From: Varroa destructor
Lineage: Eukaryota > Arthropoda > Arachnida > Mesostigmata > Varroidae
Length of the DNA: 64,000 nt
NCBI RefSeq assembly: GCF_002443255.2
Contig: NW_019211455.1
Coordinates: 17,769,126-17,833,125, forward strand
Direction of reading: 5' to 3'
Made by a program: the position numbers and the translations under genes. The stretch's first letter is position 1. Each line of letters starts with the position of its first letter. The notes beneath the pieces were generated by a model that ran no database searches, was not told where the DNA came from, and worked only from the letters and a program-made list of their open reading frames with translations. Of this stretch, positions 60,868 through 64,000 are shown piece after piece.

Positions 60868-62431
60868 CTACAAGAGAGCAGTTTAAATATACACCTGCAT
60901 TGAGCATCCCAGCTTATGCCGTTTCCCGTCTAGGATATAGCCATTTCTATATGAATCTACCTAAAACCAGTACAAACGAAAACGCCAGTTGTTCAGGAGC
61001 TTTTTTCAGGTGCTACGCATGTATGCATACGTTAGCACGTATGTGGTCCTCCAAGGCTTAATTCATTCGAGCGATCAAAAGTGGCAAATTTTACAAAAGA
61101 AGGTATGATTGTTATATACGAAGTCATGTCTGTGGTGTTTTGTCGTTATTATGTTCAATCTTGTGCACCTAGCGTAAACACGGAAAACAGTGTATTATAT
61201 AGCTGAATACTTGGGGCATGTATGAGGACGATTGGTCAACGGACAAAACAAAAAGAGGTGTACAAGCAAGATTCAATCAATCTTAAAACAGCTCCCCAAT
61301 GATCAGAGATGTGGCATCATATGATGAGCGAACAGAGGGAGTATACGCTTTCTGCTTGCTTGTCATAAGAGCATCTGTAGGGCAAAGTTACATATTTTGT
61401 TTATCCATAAGAAGAAAAGTTTACATCTAACGTAATGCGTAAGATCAACTAACATTTACCCTGTCTGATTTAACTTGTTAATCTTTAGCGATTATTTCAC
61501 CAGGCTATCTTAATATGTTCGTCGGAAGGCTAAGCCAACTGTATATTTGTCTCGCTCGTTCCATACTGGCCTGGCCATATTTTTCGTACAATGTGGTTAG
61601 GGGGCCTTTTTTATGTTGGCATGTCGACTCGATTTTCGAGACGCACATAAATAGAGCCAACTGATCTCTCAAAGACGTTCGCGAATCGAGCAGTCCTTAG
61701 CTGATTTTCAACACAGGCTGCGATTAGCTCAGTCAACGAACCAATTCATTCTGTCCTGCGACGTCACCAAACTTTTTAGTTTCTTCTAGTAATTTTTCCA
61801 TTAGATAGTTATGCATATTATATTGAATAAGGGTTCAAATATTTTATCATGTCCTAATTGGCATACTGATTGTGTTTGTAGACGTCACCAGAGTTTAAAA
61901 AATTTATTATATTTCTTTTTTCTACTTTTTTTTCCTAAGTATTTACATACAACATATATTTATATCTTCTTAATATTTACATATATTTCCTAGTAGTTTG
62001 TTATTTTGCGCTGAAAATGGTTCAGGAGTTTTTTTTTTTCACGAAAACCGATTTTACGGCAACCGCCTCAACTTTAACTCAATTAACACTTATTAGAAAT
62101 GGATTTCAAAACGCATAGCTCAAACGCTAATTGTGTATGAACTAAAGAAAGCGTCGAATAGCAGCAATCTATTGTATTTGCACAATATTATGCAAACGCG
62201 TTGAGCTGACTTATTGATGCTGCGCAGGTTAAATACACATGTTCACTCAACAGAAACAAACGACGCAGGCGTCGTGCCTCGGAGTTTGTCAGCGATGGTT
62301 TGGCGTTGTTTTTAAGCATACGAAAATCAGAACATGTTGCTGCCATCGGTTTACGGCCAACCAAATTAACATTATGCTTTGTGGGAGATAACAAACCTTT
62401 CCCTCTAGGGGGAGCATATTTGGCAGATCGG

Positions 62432-62449
62432 CTCTATCTATCTATCTAG
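62432..62449. repeat. (CTAT)n short tandem repeat
   Basis: About four tetranucleotide copies. Confidence 0.85.
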
Positions 62450-63969
62450 ATGCCATCAGGATGAAATTCTAACGACCTATAACAATCAGCCCAATCTGAC
62501 TCTTTGGAGTTTGGGCCCGACAAACAAATACTTAGATAGAATACAGATTAATAAAAAGGCGAAACGACATACCGTTGTTGTCGTACGCCAACATATTCCA
62601 ACAAGGACAGAGAATAAAATATCTATCTCCATTGTACGTACTCAACAGATATGTAAATCTGTGATGTAAGCAATGATTCCTGTGACTACAGAATATTATC
62701 CTATGCAGCTGTAGATAGCTGTGAAGCAATTGTTATACGAAATATTTCCCCAAAGAGACCCTGTATATACGTACTATTGCAAGGTTCTATTTAGCTACTG
62801 TAGCTGAAAGCTCCCAAGGTATACTGCCACATTCCTGTATCAATGAACATAGCCCTATAGCTCATGAATATCATAATCATTCTGTTCAAAGCGTTGCCTG
62901 CCGCATCAAAGGTGAACCTTGACAAAAAATTACGGCTCATCCTTTGTGAGGAAGTTTCATTTGTAAGCGAAGTGTAAAGAAGGTAATTTCACAGGATAAA
63001 GATAGGGGAGCTGGAACAGGACATCCGCCCAAAAATACGTAAAGAAGAAATCGAATTTTCTATCGTCTCAGATCGTTCTTAGGTCAGGTGGGCTCTGAGC
63101 TGGGCTCCATATGAGACCTGCGTTTATTCTGCGCTTCATTACGAACATGATCATTGCGATATATTTATGCTAATCGTATTCCATTGACCACCGTGTTCTT
63201 TATTGCATTAGGAACCCACTAATTTGCATGGTAGGCACGTGGGGCAAGTTTTACATCGCTTCTATAAATATCCTTCCCTTAATTTAGTGCGGGGAGAACA
63301 AAGGTGAGTGCCTCCTTTCACGCCCATGTGGCATTCCGCAATAACGTTCGAATAGGGAGCACTTGTCGGCACTGGTTGACATCGTGCTGTGACTACGCAA
63401 CTGTGGTAAAATGTGGAGAATCAGAGCACTAAAACGCCAGAATAATGAAAGGCTATTTTTTCGCTTGAACAACCTTTAAAGAAATTGACTCGAAAACATT
63501 TTAAAGGTAATATATGCTTGTACTTCAACTAGACAATCAAGCAAATGTTTTTTACCGACAGTGCATCGAGTGACTAGCATATTTCGGCTTGCCGCATGTC
63601 AGTTATATAGATTTAGGTCGCTAGGAAGCTTCATGATCAAAAGCACTGATGGGGCTCAGCATGCCTCTAAGGGCAGCTTTCCTACCGCATAAGTCTGTAC
63701 AACCAATCCGACTTAAATGTTATAGACGCGCTGGTTGCGTCGATCTGCGCTTATTTGCCGTCCGTTAGACTGAGCAGCAAATGTAACCTGCACAGTTAGT
63801 GCTTCCCTTCGTTGTTTATATTTACAGGTAGGTCAGATTTACCAGATAAAACCACGCGCCTATTTCTACCTCAAAAACTCTAACACTGTTCGGCTGAGTT
63901 ATAATACAAAGCAGAAAAACTGCTGGCAGTCCGATCAAACAATGCTAAAGTCTTGCGTCAAACGTAACG

Positions 63970-63987
63970 TAATAATAATAATAATAA
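63970..63987. repeat. (TAA)n trinucleotide repeat
   Basis: About six units at the right edge, then CAA units. Confidence 0.88.
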
Positions 63988-64000
63988 CAACAACATATAG

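Larger units (their letters stand above)
60868..64000. other. No gene recognised
   Basis: AT-rich flank upstream of Tdc. Only short frames. Contains a TATA-like element near 63263, a CTAT repeat at 62432-62449 and a trinucleotide repeat at the right edge. Distal Tdc 5' exons or its promoter may lie here but could not be placed. Confidence 0.5.

Overview
The window is animal nuclear DNA, almost certainly from an arthropod. Coding exons are short (50-400 bases), relatively GC-rich and bounded by GT/AG splice sites, and they lie in AT-rich introns with TA, GA and TTGA microsatellites and decayed mariner and Ty3/Gypsy elements. The two recognisable genes are a tyrosine decarboxylase (tyramine/octopamine synthesis, a protostome trait) and an atypical soluble guanylate cyclase of the arthropod Gyc-88E / beta-3 type. 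The moderate intron sizes and composition would suit a mite or another chelicerate, but the sequence does not settle this.

Left part, + strand (4.8-30.0 kb): a guanylate cyclase gene in 14 coding exons whose phases all join, giving a protein of about 817 residues: H-NOX haem domain, H-NOX-associated (PAS-like) domain, signalling coiled coil, complete class III catalytic domain, then a C-terminal extension of about 207 residues ending in a CaaX prenylation motif. Two poly(A) hexamers just inside the last intron suggest that isoforms with and without this tail could exist.

Middle (30.0-50.3 kb): mostly non-coding. It holds a degenerate Ty3/Gypsy pol fossil (35.7-36.5 kb, - strand), a mariner fossil (40.8-41.1 kb, - strand) and two sets of orphan exon candidates. 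One set is on the - strand (45.2-45.3 and 40.1-40.5 kb, a two-helix membrane protein C-terminus). The other is on the + strand (37.4, 42.4, 48.3 and 49.5 kb). They interleave if both are real. I cannot name either protein.

Right part, - strand (60.6-50.4 kb): a tyrosine decarboxylase gene in 13 phase-compatible coding exons giving about 622 residues, with the PLP lysine, the PLP-binding Asp and His, the catalytic-loop Tyr and the Tdc-specific C-terminal tail. Its 5' exon stays open upstream of the first Met except for a single in-frame TAG. A second mariner fossil sits in its largest intron. From 60.9 to 64.0 kb no gene is recognised.

The two named genes face each other (one +, one -) with 20 kb between them. 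One makes cGMP in response to gas ligands and the other makes tyramine, so both suit neurons, but nothing here shows a direct functional link.
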